This document shows, in pieces, positions 37,649-49,716 of a DNA stretch of 64,000 nt. This DNA is from Acanthacorydalis orientalis. Lineage: Eukaryota > Arthropoda > Insecta > Megaloptera > Corydalidae. Where the stretch lies: assembly GCA_034766995.1 (NCBI GenBank), contig CM068314.1, positions 36,645,708 to 36,709,707 of the forward strand, written 5' to 3'. Below the pieces are notes generated by a model. That model made no database searches. It saw nothing but the letters and a program-made list of their open reading frames with translations, and was not told where the DNA came from. Position 1 is the first letter of the stretch; every line of letters begins with the position of its first letter. The translations under genes and the position numbers were made by a program.

Positions 37649-38560
37649 AATAAAAACATTTTTGAAAATGTATAATTAATATTTAAGAATATTTTAAACA
37701 AATATGAGAAAACATACATGTATGTTATTTTGAAACAAACTATTCTTTTTAAAAATGGTTATAAAATATAAAATATTATAATTGACATTTATGAAACATA
37801 ATGGAAATTGTTTGTATGTATTTAAATTTTAATTTTTTAAACTTTCTTTCGGTTGTGTATTAATATCCACAATATTCAATAGAATAAAAGTTTCTCTTTC
37901 AATTTCCCATTTAATAGCATAATATAAATATTTAAAAAATATATTTATAAAAAAGAGACAAGTATTAAGTATATTATGTATATAGCATTTATAAAAACAC
38001 ATTTTCAAAACTCATTTTAAAAGTTGATATTTTAAGTAAATAACTATATCTGTGTTATTAATTTTTAAAAATTTAAATGAAATATAGATATATTTAACTA
38101 CTGACAGTTAAATGAAATAATTAAAATCTATAACTAATTTATTTATCAATTATGTATTGGAGCAGGAATTTTCAATTTCATTTCTAAATCAGTGGCATTC
38201 AAAGTGGTGTGTGTGAGGCGATTCGTGATAAATTAATATTCATTTTTTAATTGTATTATGAATTCCAATTTCCATCAGAGTAAACAGAAGTATTTATTTT
38301 CGGTTCTATGAAAACACATGTACATTGAGGTATGTCTATAAATTATAAATAACTAAATGTTGCTCATATTGTATTATGGCGTTAGACCTATTTAAGAAAT
38401 TATTTCTTTAATTAAATTGAAAATACAAATGATTTTTAAGTACGAATGAAAAAAAAACATTTACGATTAAGATATAAATAATAAGTGTTTGAAATTTAAT
38501 CATTTTATAAAAAAATCGAAAGAAAAATGAAAAATAAGAAAATAGAATTTATTTATGCAC
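34915..38560. other. AT-rich noncoding DNA
   Basis: TA arrays at about 37252-37275 and 37600-37645. Small ORFs at 35626-35877 and 36155-36346 (minus) are unrecognised and AT-biased. TTAATCCG, a K50-homeodomain-type word, is at 36548-36555 in a slightly GC-richer patch (36540-36610). Confidence 0.5.
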
Positions 38561-38770
38561 AGACCACTACCAAATATAAAGCTCACACAATTATTTCCAT
38601 AGCTTACCAACACAATTTATTACCAAACCCGTGAAGGACATGACCTTCTGATCACGCTTGGCCACATGCAGCCACACTCATCACGGTTGGTCAGTGCAGA
38701 TTAATGAGGATGCAGTGATCTTTTCTGTTCGTATCAAATCATAGAGTTTGAAGGAGGTTCTGATACAACA
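38560..38770. promoter_or_regulatory. GC-richer segment, candidate cis-regulatory element
   Basis: Abrupt rise in G+C with phrases such as TGATCACGCTTGGCCACATG (38648-38667) and CAGATTAATGAGGATGCAG. No open frame. Possible enhancer or conserved noncoding element. Confidence 0.3.
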
Positions 38771-38779
38771 ACCCAAATA

Positions 38780-39390
38780 TTTTAATGAAAACAAATTTGT
38801 ATAATGTATTTGGTGACATTGTGCATGTTCAGTGAGTGTATAAATTGATGGATAATTTTAATACAATAAATAAATAAATATGAATGTTTCTGACGAACTG
38901 GTTTATATTGGATCGGTGTTAATTAACTTTTAACTAATATAAATGTATTTTCATTGGTTATCTGCTTTTCTTTGTTTCAATTAATCTATTTTAAATGATT
39001 TTTTTGTGCTGATGTAATTGTTTAAAACTTAACATGTGAATGGACAAAAAGCGAGAGAAATATTATATTTGTGTAGTAAGGTTGTTGAAAAAATAAAATC
39101 ATAAATAAAAATATAACGCTTAATGAATGGTACAACAAAATGGCAAAATTAAAACACATCTCATGTATATCGCATTAAACAAAAATTACAATTGTATATA
39201 GCGGCAGAGTGCATGTACCCATTCCACCTACAATGTGCATATAACTGTAGCTAGTTTAGAATTTATAAAACAATTACATTACGTATTCACACATGCACGT
39301 ACATACATACAGAGAGAAACATACTACACAAACAAACAACTATGGTGTGGATGTAATAGTAACAGCGCTAGTAGACATATTTCACAAACG
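38780..39390. other. AT-rich noncoding DNA
   Basis: No gene is visible. Composition becomes gradually more balanced from about 39180 toward the promoter candidate. Confidence 0.5.
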
Positions 39391-39399
39391 TAGTTAACA

Positions 39400-39640
39400 T
39401 TTAAAAGTTAGGCTGCCGTATAACCCAATCAAATATTTATATAAAAATCTGCGCCCAACACGGTGGTTTGTTTACACGGACTTTGGCTTCCACGAGTCGG
39501 CAATAAACAAAGCAGTGAATCATGACGTTAATTATTTAAACGCTAAGATTACTTTGTTTTTGCTCTTCGCTATACGCGTCGGTTACACACCGATTGCGTT
39601 CTGGTATCCCTTGGATCTTGAGAACAATACTCTATTGAAG
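39400..39640 (+). promoter_or_regulatory. candidate TATA promoter with noncoding first exon
   Basis: CCCAATCA (39424-39431), then TATATAAAA (39438-39446), then a GC-richer stretch from about 39450 that ends at TTGAAG|GTAAATAT, a usable plus-strand donor (GT at 39641). The CCAAT-TATA spacing is short but the order is right, and initiation near 39470 would give a first exon of about 170 bp. TTGTTTACAC (39468-39477) and AATAAACAAAG (39501-39511) resemble forkhead and SOX sites. The only in-frame start (MTLII, stop) is tiny, so the exon would be untranslated. Confidence 0.4.
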
Positions 39641-40581
39641 GTAAATATATTACACCTAAAGGAATAATCTATTTTTGTCGAGCGTGTTCAAAGCATCAAA
39701 AGATTAAAAATGAAAATTAATATATAATCTCTAAGAACCGTGTTTGCGTTTCTTTTCGACGGTGCTTATTTATTTTTAAAAGTAGAAAGTTAATCTTTTG
39801 AACATCATTTTTGTTTCTGAAAGTGAAATACTTTTTTAACACATGCAAACGGTACGTATTTAAACAGAAAACTAACAATGTGTCTTTTGAATTTATTTCA
39901 AGTTTTGGATAAATTCTCTTTTTAAAACTATGTATTTGCAGATAAAAATTGTCATAAAAAGTAATATTATTTAATACATCGCATATAAAAACTAATAAAT
40001 GATTGAATATATAAACTTCAATGTTCCAAAAGGGTTAATCTTACGAACGATATTTTTAAATACCTAAAACAATAAGCATTGTGGAATTCAATTAAAAATC
40101 CTCGATTTGTAAACGAATGATTAGAGCAGCTTAGTAATGAACTGGGGATGTATAGCTATTAATGTAATCGCTATTAATTAATGAATACACTTCTTTGCAA
40201 AATTTCCATTTCATTGAATTGAATAAATAATTATGTTGTATATACCTTTTAAATACTCCGTGCTTTACAATTTCCTCATTGATATTGATTTCAATGAAAT
40301 AAAAGCTTTTTTATTTTCATCAAAAGCACATTGAACTTTTAATTTTTTAAAAAAAAATCCAATTTTGTTATTCTATTAAATATTAAATATAAAAATATAA
40401 CCATTTTTTTTAAAAAAAATAATTTATGTATATATATATATATACATATATACATATGTGTATACAGCAAAGAAAAAAAATCATTTGATTTATTATTGTA
40501 TTAAATTAAATAACACGAATTTAAAAAGAAGCTGTATTTAACATTTCAGGTAAAAAAGGTTGTTATTAACAAAGTTGAATT

Positions 40582-40625
<44 letters not shown>

Positions 40626-40935
40626 ATTTATGATTATACGTTACAATCTTTCCCCAAAAAGACCTTAAATTTTCTTCACAGTATTTTATATGCTGAAAAG
40701 AATTAAAAAAATAACTTTTGGGAAGAGGATGAAATAGTTTTCACCAAAATTATGACTGAATTACAATAATGATTTTAATTTGGATTGGTTTTTATTTGTG
40801 AAATAACTTTGATGATTAAAAAAGAATAATGTTTTAAATAAAATAAAAAAAATATTTGTTATAAAACACTGAGAAAGCCGAATTATTGGGACAAACGTAA
40901 TAGTGTGTATAATATAAACTATTTATGTAAATATA
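39641..40935. other. AT-rich DNA
   Basis: TA array at about 40587-40621. No gene visible. If the preceding first-exon candidate is real, this is the start of its intron. Confidence 0.5.
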
Positions 40936-40959
40936 CGAGGGTCGTTTAATAAGTTTGGC
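40936..40959. repeat. mariner left terminal inverted repeat
   Basis: CGAGGGTCGTTTAATAAGTT and four more bases, preceded by the target TA. Confidence 0.9.
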
Positions 40960-41115
40960 AAATTTCTATGATGTGGCCCCACTATTCATTTGATAATGTC
41001 ACGGATATCAAGTGTCACTTTTTAAACTAGCATAGGTGAAATTTCAGTCATAAGAGACGCGTTATTCACGGTCTACATTGGTTTTTAAGTGAGCATTGTA
41101 GCAATTGCTGTAAAA

Positions 41116-41600
41116 ATGTAAAAAAAACGAATAGGCCTCTTTGGGTCGATTCGTCACTGTGGATGAAACATGAATCCATCACTCCACACCTGAGTCGAAG
41201 CAGCAGCGAAAGCTGTGGACAACGACTGGTGAAAGTGCGCCACAAAAGGCGAATACCGTTTTGTCGGCCGGGAAGGCGATGGTCACGGTTTTTTTAGATT
41301 CCCAGTGAATCATCTTCATTCAGTACTTAACGAAGGGAAAAACGATAACAGGAGATTATTATGCACTACTATTGGACCGTTCCACCATGGCAAAAATGCA
41401 CGAATTAGGCTTCGAATTGATTCCTCAACCTCCCTATTCTCCGGATTTGGCCCCATGAGTCTTATTACTCTTCTCAAACTTAAAAATTTGGCTCGGTAGG
41501 AAGAAATTCTCATCGAATAAGGAAGCCAGCGCCGCCATCAACATGTATTTTGCAGACTCGATGGATCAAATATATAGCCCTCAATGGAGACTATGTTGAA
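41116..41600 (+). pseudogene. mariner (DD34D) transposase pseudogene
   Basis: The original start appears to be ATG at 41116, now followed at once by TAA. The N-terminal helix-turn-helix part is deleted; sequence resumes with the first catalytic block FVTVDET, stop, IHH (about 41140-41180; this Asp is kept), then ESAPQKANTVLSAGKAMVTV. Next, KGKTITGDYYALLLDRSTMAKMHELGFELIPQPPYSPDLAP (about 41335-41455) skips from LLDR straight to MAKMHELG, so the second-Asp block (HHDNAPAH) is gone. After SPDLAP there is a stop and a changed block (VLLLFSNLK), losing the third Asp. The C-terminus KKFSSNKEASAAINMYF (about 41500-41550) is recognisable. No active enzyme can be made. Confidence 0.93.
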
Positions 41601-41647
41601 AAATAAAGTCGATTTTTTCCCAAAAACAGTGTTTAACTTGCTTTTTA

Positions 41648-41669
41648 CCATACTTATTAAACGACCCAC

Positions 41670-41672
<3 letters not shown>
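41648..41672. repeat. mariner right terminal inverted repeat
   Basis: Inverted partner of 40936-40959 with a two-base insertion near the tip, followed by the target TA and then a TA array. Confidence 0.9.

Positions 41673-41718
<46 letters not shown>
41673..41718. repeat. (TA)n array abutting mariner
   Basis: TA array that begins with the mariner target duplication itself. Confidence 0.95.
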
Positions 41719-41722
<4 letters not shown>

Positions 41723-42179
41723 TATATCTTCAAAACAATAACAGAAAAAAGGGTACCTATGTTTGTTAGTATACATGTGTCTGAATTTAAATTATTCAGG
41801 TATGAGATATAATGATAACACGATTGTTTCAGTTTATATTATTTTAATCTTTTATGTTCATGATAAAAATGGTATCAAATTACGATTTAAAATCAGATAG
41901 AAACATAATATTTACCCTTCTAAATGAAAAGTACGCGTGCTAACCATTCAGCTATTAACTACGTTATTATTGTAAATATAATGATGAATAAATTAAGTTA
42001 CAAGGAAATTTTATTTCAGTAAGGATTGCTAAGAAATTACATTTTTTAATATCAGAAATAAAAACGTAACTCATTTAAAAATCGATACACTGTCTTACGT
42101 AATATTTAATTCACAAAACTAAAATACATTTTTAAATTTAATCAGATTTAAATCTCGTAAAATAATATTATTGTTCCGG

Positions 42180-42620
42180 AAAGGTTTCGAGAGCAATTAT
42201 GCTTATAAGTAAATTTTCTGTGAATCAAACAGTTCACGGATTCAGTAACAGACGGTAGTATGATAAACAACATTAATCCGAACACGTAAACACAAACACC
42301 TCTGTGGCCACCATTTCTTCGTAGTTAGTTCTTATCCAGAGACTTAATACAGTCACTAAATATCAATTTAAAACTATCCACGCACTCATCTGTATAGAAT
42401 AGACTATTAGTGTACAGTAGTTGCGTACACATAAGTAAAATAACATTTGTTGTAGTTTATTTAAGGTTGCGTATACATTCCAAAGTAGTTTACAATGAGT
42501 TTCACTGTTAAGTTAAACCCAAGGGTGATGGGTTAGAAGAAGTCGTTTAAAAGTTTACCGAACGAAAAACATTGACGATTGGGAGAAAGTTTTGGATTAC
42601 CATGGACTTCTTTTGAAAAG
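42180..42620. promoter_or_regulatory. GC-richer segment, candidate cis-regulatory element
   Basis: Contains TTAATCCG (42273-42280), GTAAACACAAACACC (42287-42301, forkhead-like) and CTCTGTGGCCACCA. It is less GC-rich than other segments but clearly above its flanks. No ORF of note. Confidence 0.3.
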
Positions 42621-42629
42621 TACCGAAGT

Positions 42630-43003
42630 TTTCCTTTCCTCGTCTCTCTTTTTTTTAAAAAAACAAACGGGAAGCTTCATGAGATTAACTTCAAAGACAC
42701 TGTAAATCTCAATTTGATTTTTTGAACTTTAATATCATCGTTTTGAATTTTAAAATACGATTTTGTTACTGTTAAGCTAAATGACACGTATACATATTAA
42801 AAGGTTTAAGTGGATCGATGAATTTACTTACTCTGCCGTAGTTTTAAATACTAAGGCATTATCAAGAAATGCAATTACTCTTTTTTTAAACGAATTACAA
42901 TGACATTTTAATTATAGTTTTTTTTACGAACAAGATTTTTTAAATTCATGGCAAATTTCATTAAATATTCAGTATATTTTGTAAAGCAACACATATAAGT
43001 GAG

Positions 43004-43056
<53 letters not shown>

Positions 43057-44520
43057 TATAGATTTTGTTACTGTGACTTATTCGATTTATTAGACTTGTT
43101 GTGCCTTAGCGTATTGTGAATGATATTGTCTTCTAAATACTCATACGCTATTACAAAATTATTAACAATCAATTATTAAAATCGTTTAATAGAAAAAAAT
43201 CTTTGGTGTATAGGGGATGAGAATACATTTATAATATAACTTCTATTTATTTGAATATTTAATAAAATATTTTCAATTATCGACCAAAATCAAAATTGAC
43301 ATCAAGTATAATAGATTTAAAGTTACATGAGAGTGTATATAATCGAAATTAGTAATAGCAAGAAATATGAAATCGGCTATATTTCTCCCTTAAAACCATT
43401 ACACTGCATATCAGCAATACATTTTAATATTACTATTTATATAAATCAATAATATAACTGCAATTTATCTTAAAAACTAAACCATGTAGTAAATAAGAAA
43501 TAATTAAAAAAAAATAAAACGCACATAACACACTCTAAACACAATATAAATATATTTAATATTTGATTTAATATCTCAACACTTTTAAGGTTTTCATTAA
43601 AATGAAATTAATAATAAACGAATAAAACTGACATATATGCAATTCTGTACTTTTCAATCTTCTATTTGTAACATGGAAGATACATATCTTCTCTCTGCCT
43701 TAACATTGGGATTTATAGCCAGTAAAACAAGAAAGAAAGTTCTTAACCAATACCAAATTTACCTGCTATATATATATAAATATAAAAGTATTGTTATACC
43801 TGTGTTGATTGTGAGATCAGCTGTATATTCTTAAATGTTAAATGATAAAATTTAATAACTTACTATTGAAATATATTTTTATAAAATAATGCCCACAGTG
43901 TATGAAATACATTTAAAAATATTAATATTTAGTTAAAAATTGATAATTTTAAATGTTTAAAATAAAATAAAACTGAAATATAATGCTAACTGAAATATAA
44001 AAAAATGCTGACAGATATTAACGATATTATTTACAAAATATGCATATATAAATATATATATATATACATGTATTTAGATCACAGCAGTATAGGAACAATT
44101 AGACATTACTTAAAAATGTAAATTATATTCATATATTTTAGTCTTTACGAACATAATGAAATTTCAAACAAGGAAAAAGCGTTAATGATGTTCTTAAAAT
44201 AACATTATCAACGTCTTTTCAAGATACGCGGGTGCTGAATATCAGAAGGCGAAAATGACATCCGCTTTATAACAATGCAATTTTGATGTAGTTTAAGACA
44301 ATTTGAATATCTCCTTGAAGATTTGTTTTAGACGTTATGAATATATTTCATATCGTTTAGGGTAGTTAATTGTATAATGTGGGGTGCGAGATCACAGTAT
44401 ATTGAATGAAATTCTTTTTCATTAAATAAAAAGTTTGAAATTATTCTATTATTCTTTATCTATCTGCGAATTAAGTGAAGAAGTCGTAAAAAATACACTC
44501 ATAACAATGAGACAGACGTC
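42630..44520. other. AT-rich noncoding DNA
   Basis: TA array at 43009-43051. A 65-codon plus ORF at 43637-43834 (MQFCTFQSSICNMEDTYLL...) has fewer simple-sequence residues than most but no recognised domain. GC-richer patch at 44210-44290. Confidence 0.5.
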
Positions 44521-44527
44521 GGTGGAT

Positions 44528-44692
44528 AAATATATATATATATATATATAAATATATATATATATGTATATATATATGTGTATATATATGTATATATATA
44601 TGTGTATATATATGTATATATATATGTATATATGTATATATATATATATATATGTATATATATACATATATGTGTATATATATATATTTATA
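44528..44692. repeat. (TA)n array with TATGTG and ATGTAT interruptions
   Basis: A TA array of about 165 bp with regularly spaced TGTG and ATG interruptions (near 44566, 44578, 44590, 44602, 44614), indicating higher-order tandem duplication of about 24-36 bp. Confidence 0.9.
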
Positions 44693-45039
44693 TGTATGTA
44701 TAAGTTAAAAATTAAAATTAATTACAATATATAGTAATTAAACGTAATAAGAATTCTGAACGATATTTGTTATTTAACGGGAAATAATTGTTAATAAAAA
44801 AATATTATTTAATTTGCATCTGAATTTTTACAAACATAGTAATAGATTAAAAATGTAATAGAAACGAATAACAATCATTCAAACAATTTCTTCCCAAAAA
44901 CTCATAATATATTATCTAATTTTACAAATATTTTAGAGGAATAGAATAATTCAAATTGTAATTTTGTATTTTATTTGTACATCGAAATAAATAAATACTG
45001 AACAAAACTAAACAAATTATAAACTGATATTTATGTGTG

Positions 45040-45041
<2 letters not shown>

Positions 45042-45119
<78 letters not shown>
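45042..45119. repeat. (TA)n microsatellite
   Basis: About 78 bp of TA with one TATGTATA interruption near 45075. Confidence 0.95.
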
Positions 45120-45122
<3 letters not shown>

Positions 45123-45890
45123 GACGATCATAGAAGTAATTCCACTTTTATTAACAATATAATGACAACGATATTGTGGCAAATATTTGATAGATTGTTA
45201 AATAATATATAAAGCAAGGAATACTTTTTCTTTCGTAATAGACCTTTTTATTTTCAGGAAATAAAATTTTAATGTAGCTTTTCATATATTAATGAACTAT
45301 CAAAAATATCGAAAAAATTATTGACCTGAAGAGTAAATATCATTCATAAAGTTTATAAAAATATGACTATAACTTCTAAATATAACAAAAGGTTTTGTAA
45401 AAAGACACTATAGTATGTGCGTTTATATATATATATATATATATATATTCTGCAATTAACAAGGTCGATAGGTTCTGTAAAATCACAGTCTAAATGGAAA
45501 CTAACAGATATATGTACAAGACAGGGATAGGTTATTTTTTAGAAAAATTGAAGGAATGCATATATCTAAGTATTTATAAAAACTTATTATACAACATAGA
45601 CAAAACAAAGATATTTGTACGTGTTATTTAAAAAAAATCGACAAAGTGGAACTAGTGTTAAAGTGAAATGGAGTTAGTCAAAAACAGTCTAAATCGAGGA
45701 ATGTGTGTGTGTGTGTATGTATGTATGTGTATATATATATATACCAATGCGTATGTTTTCACAAAAGCAGTTTGCAGACGAAACTGCTAATTAAACTTAA
45801 TTAAATATTAACACATTCTCTATATTTGTATATATATATATATATATACATATATATACATACATACATATGTATAAACGATATACACAT
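45120..45890. other. AT-rich noncoding DNA
   Basis: TA at 45425-45448; (TG)n, TATG and TA at about 45700-45743; TA with CATACA at 45832-45870. No gene. Confidence 0.55.
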
Positions 45891-45894
45891 TAAA

Positions 45895-46140
45895 TATCTA
45901 ATGCCGACACTGGTTGAAAATTTTTGTTGACTACGTAAAAGCACTCCTCCATATTTCTCCATTTCTTCAATCCACGGACTCATCCCGTCAGTAGCTTACG
46001 GCCATATAATTAATTAATCCGTTTCGTTACCGCAAACGTCATGGATGCACGATAAAGGACTTCGCTGAAAAATAATCTCTTCTCTTTGGCTCGCAACGCT
46101 TTTATACTCCATATTCGTCAGACGTGAACGTCGTTTAAAT
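45895..46140. promoter_or_regulatory. GC-richer segment with homeodomain-like cluster
   Basis: ATAATTAATTAATCCG (46006-46021) combines TAATTAAT palindromes with a TAATCC core. On the minus strand an ATG at 45981-45983 opens MSPWIEEMEKYGGVLLRSQQ before degenerating into repeat-derived Ile-Tyr codons; the first 28 residues are plausible protein but unrecognised. Confidence 0.3.
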
Positions 46141-46149
46141 TATATATAC

Positions 46150-47180
46150 ATTTTTTTTGAATTTTGTTACAGTAGAATGACTTTTTTTAGCAAGAAATCT
46201 TTTAAACCCAAACTTTTCTGTTATCGTCGTTAATAGGTTATTAACCTAGTTTAATAATTTGATGCATAACGAATGGTGGAAATGTGTGCGAAACAATATG
46301 AATATGAAATGAGATTATGGTAAATTTTTTTGGTCATATATTAATGATAATTTATCTAAAAAACAGCTTTTGAATCATATATACATTACGTTTTATCAAT
46401 ATAAGTAATCATAGCAGTTTTCAATTATTGATAGTTTTCAAAAAGATGATAAAATCAGTTGGAAATATTAGTAAAATCTTCAAAAATATTTAATTAGTAA
46501 TTTAATTAATTAACACCACTATTGTAATGTTAGTGACAGACAGTTATATACATAAGCAAGTATAAATTAAATATATCAGTAGCAAATACATTTTTCGTAT
46601 TGTTAATGTACATTATAGTTAATAAATGCAAAATAATTATTTTTTAATGCCATTAAATTTTTTACGACTTTTAAAAAACAAAGAAAATAATATTTATTTC
46701 TTAATAATAATTACTGTGTGTAAATAGAATAATTTTATAAATTTATTTTACTGCATTATTGACTTTCTATTTTCTAGATCTTGAAGAGATAAAAGTGATT
46801 AGAGATATAATTGATTTTATTTTATTAGTACGATTATAAAAATTTGTAAACTATTCTTATTAATAATCCTTAATACAAAGTTTTTTAAAATATATATTCA
46901 TACTTTGTTATAAAAAATAAAAAGTGTTTAATAGTTATAAAAATATTGAAAGAAAAAGTATACATTAAATATTAGTATCAAAGTTTTAGCACCTATTTTT
47001 TGCTTTATTATTTTGACAAATATAATTATTTTTCCACGAAGATTTTAATCATTTCTGGAAATGAACTATTAATAACACTTGTAATATAAGTGTGAGAAAT
47101 TAATACTTAAAGAGTGAGTGAGAGTGTTTAAAACATCATCTATTATTTGGTTTTACTATAACCTTCTTTTTGTCTATTTT
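46150..47180. other. AT-rich noncoding DNA
   Basis: Nothing recognised. Confidence 0.6.
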
Positions 47181-47189
47181 TTCTGTTTA

Positions 47190-47207
47190 TCTCTCTCTCT
47201 CTCTGTC

Positions 47208-47241
<34 letters not shown>

Positions 47242-47262
47242 TACATATGTGTGTGAGAGAGA
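47190..47262. repeat. self-complementary (TC)n(TA)n(CA)n(TG)n(AG)n array
   Basis: TC repeats (47190-47204), TA (47208-47230), CA, CATACATATG, TG, then AG (to 47262). The CA/TG half (47231-47255) is itself a near-perfect palindrome, and the outer TC/AG arms are complementary, so the block can form nested hairpins. Confidence 0.93.
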
Positions 47263-47689
47263 ATGTACCCATACATAATATATTACAAAACATTATTAAA
47301 CTACAGGTATACTAATGTACATTTTGCAGTTATCCAGTTTTGAACATTCTTTACATAATCATACTATTTAACAGATTGTATGTTTTGATAAGTAATTCCA
47401 TAAATTATTATTACGGTATAACTTAAATTGATTCTAACAGAAAGTATGTTAGCGATCATAGCATGCTAGTTTATACTAACTTAATGTGCACCATTAATAT
47501 TATCTTATTTGAATGACAAACAAAGGATCTGCTATAAATGCATTTCAAATAAAAAATAACAAAGACGTACAACTTTCCTTTGTTCCTTTTATAATTTATA
47601 TTAATTCTTCTATTACGTAGCTCTAACAAGAAAATAATACGAAAATATTTTATCTTTCTTCAAACGAAAGATATTTTGAAAAACGACTC

Positions 47690-48170
47690 GAGTTCGACTT
47701 AATAATATTCGTTCATTATGATTCGTAGCGAGCACCATTTTATTTACAGTTTAATTAATCACCGCTATTATTATCTTCGCGCGGATGACCGAACCGAACC
47801 ACGTGTCTAACGTTCAGGTCGCTGTTGCGCACAGACTGATTAATGCTTTTGCCCTGCACAGTTTCTACTTACTACTCTGTGTGCTTGTGTACATACCTCA
47901 CCTGTCTGCCTTATTATACGCGCTTACGTTCGTTGTTTTGTAATGGAAGCCAATTATTATCACAAAGCTGGTCTTATTACCAAAGAACTCTTGCATGACA
48001 TCAAATTAAATTCCCTACTCGTGTGTCATTTGAGTGCTAGCGGAACTTGAGCGAAATTAACACACACCACAGCATTGTATGTGAGAGCGTGTGTTTCGAT
48101 TTGATTGGTGACGCGTGAATCTAACCTTGACACGTAGTTCTTTCTTTAAGTCATGCATTCGCTTGTTCAT
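47690..48170. promoter_or_regulatory. long GC-richer segment, strongest enhancer-like block
   Basis: About 480 bp of balanced composition. It contains a CACGTG E-box in CCACGTGTC (47801-47809), a CACCTG E-box in CTCACCTGTC (47899-47908), TTGATTGGTGACGCG (48098-48112) and CCAATTATTATCAC. No frame on either strand encodes a recognisable protein and no splice sites delimit it. A cluster of developmental-factor-like motifs fits an enhancer, but this rests on short words. Confidence 0.35.
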
Positions 48171-48179
48171 TTCACTTTT

Positions 48180-48645
48180 ATTTCATATTCATGAGGATGA
48201 AATTAACACCCATAGCCAAAAATTTGTTTTCATTAAAATATATTTTATAAACCACATGGCCATATAATAAGAGTATACAATTAATTATATTCAACTCTTC
48301 AATTCAGCGTGTTCATTCAAATGGATTACATTTACCCATGAGTAAGATTTTGTTGCATTTGAAACTTCTTTAAGTTAGCATATTCGTTAAAATGCACTTA
48401 TTATAACACTCTGATTCGACATTTTTTTTTAAAAAAAATATATAAAATAAACTGTGTATATTTTAATGAGTATAGTGGCAAGAAATTTTATACAAATTAA
48501 AACAAATTGATGACTTACAGGGTTAAAATGTAACACTTAAACTTCATTCCAAAAAAATTATATTATAAACGCTTCAGTTAACGCGTTTACATTTGGTAGA
48601 AATTTGTTGAAAACTAATTTACAATTTAGATGTACATGTATATGT
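48180..48645. other. AT-rich noncoding DNA
   Basis: No gene. A T8-A7 junction near 48424-48440 is one of several poly(T)/poly(A) junction palindromes in the window. Confidence 0.55.
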
Positions 48646-48646
48646 A

Positions 48647-48649
<3 letters not shown>

Positions 48650-48719
<70 letters not shown>
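48650..48719. repeat. (TG)n(TA)n microsatellite
   Basis: Short TGTGTG lead-in, then TA with one TACATA interruption. Confidence 0.95.
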
Positions 48720-48723
<4 letters not shown>

Positions 48724-49045
48724 CAAAAATCATATACGAAGAGAATAAATTTAAAAGGTTAAAGGCTTCATAGATAATTATTACAGAGACGATGTTTTAA
48801 AAATATTAATTATCAAAACTTAAATCAAAAATAAAACCGAATTTAAAAATAAACAGAAAATTACTAAAAGAAAAATGTATAAATATTAGTTAAAACCTAA
48901 AATTCGCCAACGTCTTTATTTATTAAATTGATGAATTAAAAAAATATTTAAATTTGTAATATTCATTTTTTAATAACTGAAAATTACACATTTTAGTATA
49001 TGACAAATAAAATAGGTAGTCTTTAATTTTAATACATTCATACAT

Positions 49046-49080
<35 letters not shown>

Positions 49081-49129
49081 ATGTACGTTAATATTAAAAT
49101 TGTTTTTAAAATAATATTAACACCATATC

Positions 49130-49430
49130 TTTTGCTTTACGTCATCCAAATGTGTGGTAAAGGTTGATTCACTTGAAGACTTGGCCTTGTATGCTTTGTG
49201 ATACTAGAGAAAAGATGTTTGTAGAAGGCCGGGAAGTAACGTGAAACAAAGTTTTTTGCAGAGCTTTTCATGTAAGTTTTTCCTTTGGTTCAATTGGTAT
49301 ATGAGATAGTGTGATCGTCTCGAAAAGTAACGTTAATACGGTGAAAGAAAACTAGTAGTAGTGGATGAACAAAAAAGAAGTGAAACACAACTCAGATTTT
49401 TAGTAAAGAACTCGAGAGAAAAAGAATGCT
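49130..49430. other. GC-richer segment, unknown role
   Basis: Contains TACGTCATCC (CRE-like half, 49139-49148) and GTAAGTTTTTCC (49273-49284), a possible plus-strand donor at the end of a GC-richer stretch. GGTTCAATTGGTAT resembles a tRNA A box but no B box follows. It could be a first-exon/promoter candidate of the same kind as 39400-39640, with weaker evidence. Confidence 0.25.
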
Positions 49431-49638
49431 TACTACGATTTATGAGGTTTTAATGATAAAAAGTATTTTAATTTATAGTTACAATATATATATATATACA
49501 ATTTTCGGTTATCAAAGTATTCTTTATCATTGGGGAATAATTTATTTAAATGTTTTAAATTGATTTACAAAAGAAGTATTTTAATATTTATACATTAAGC
49601 GATTGTAATCTTTACAGAAATTCTTAAATACTATAATT

Positions 49639-49643
<5 letters not shown>

Positions 49644-49713
<70 letters not shown>
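49644..49713. repeat. (TA)n microsatellite
   Basis: About 70 bp of TA with one TACATA interruption at the left. Confidence 0.95.

Positions 49714-49716
<3 letters not shown>

Larger units (their letters stand above)
40936..41672 (+). mobile_element. mariner-family transposon remnant (about 0.74 kb)
   Basis: Ends share GGGTCGTTTAATAAGT and are inverted: left from 40936 (CGAGGGTCGTTTAATAAGT), right read on the minus strand from 41672 (CACGTGGGTCGTTTAATAAG). TA flanks both sides (40934-40935 and 41673-41674), the expected duplicated target. Two internal deletions explain the short length compared with about 1.3 kb for intact relatives. The copy differs in ends and sequence from the element at 2155-3180, so at least two mariner lineages invaded this genome. 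Confidence 0.95.

Noticed and set aside
41305..41513. 64- and 65-codon open frames on both strands over the second mariner
   Set aside because: They are out-of-frame shadows of the decayed transposase.
45930..45990. Hammerhead-ribozyme-like minus-strand phrase CTGACGGGATGAGTCCGTGG
   Set aside because: The CUGAUGA core is interrupted, stem II does not pair and no GAAA in the right place closes the core.
49285..49330. tRNA A-box-like GGTTCAATTGGTAT
   Set aside because: No B box within range and no cloverleaf could be built.
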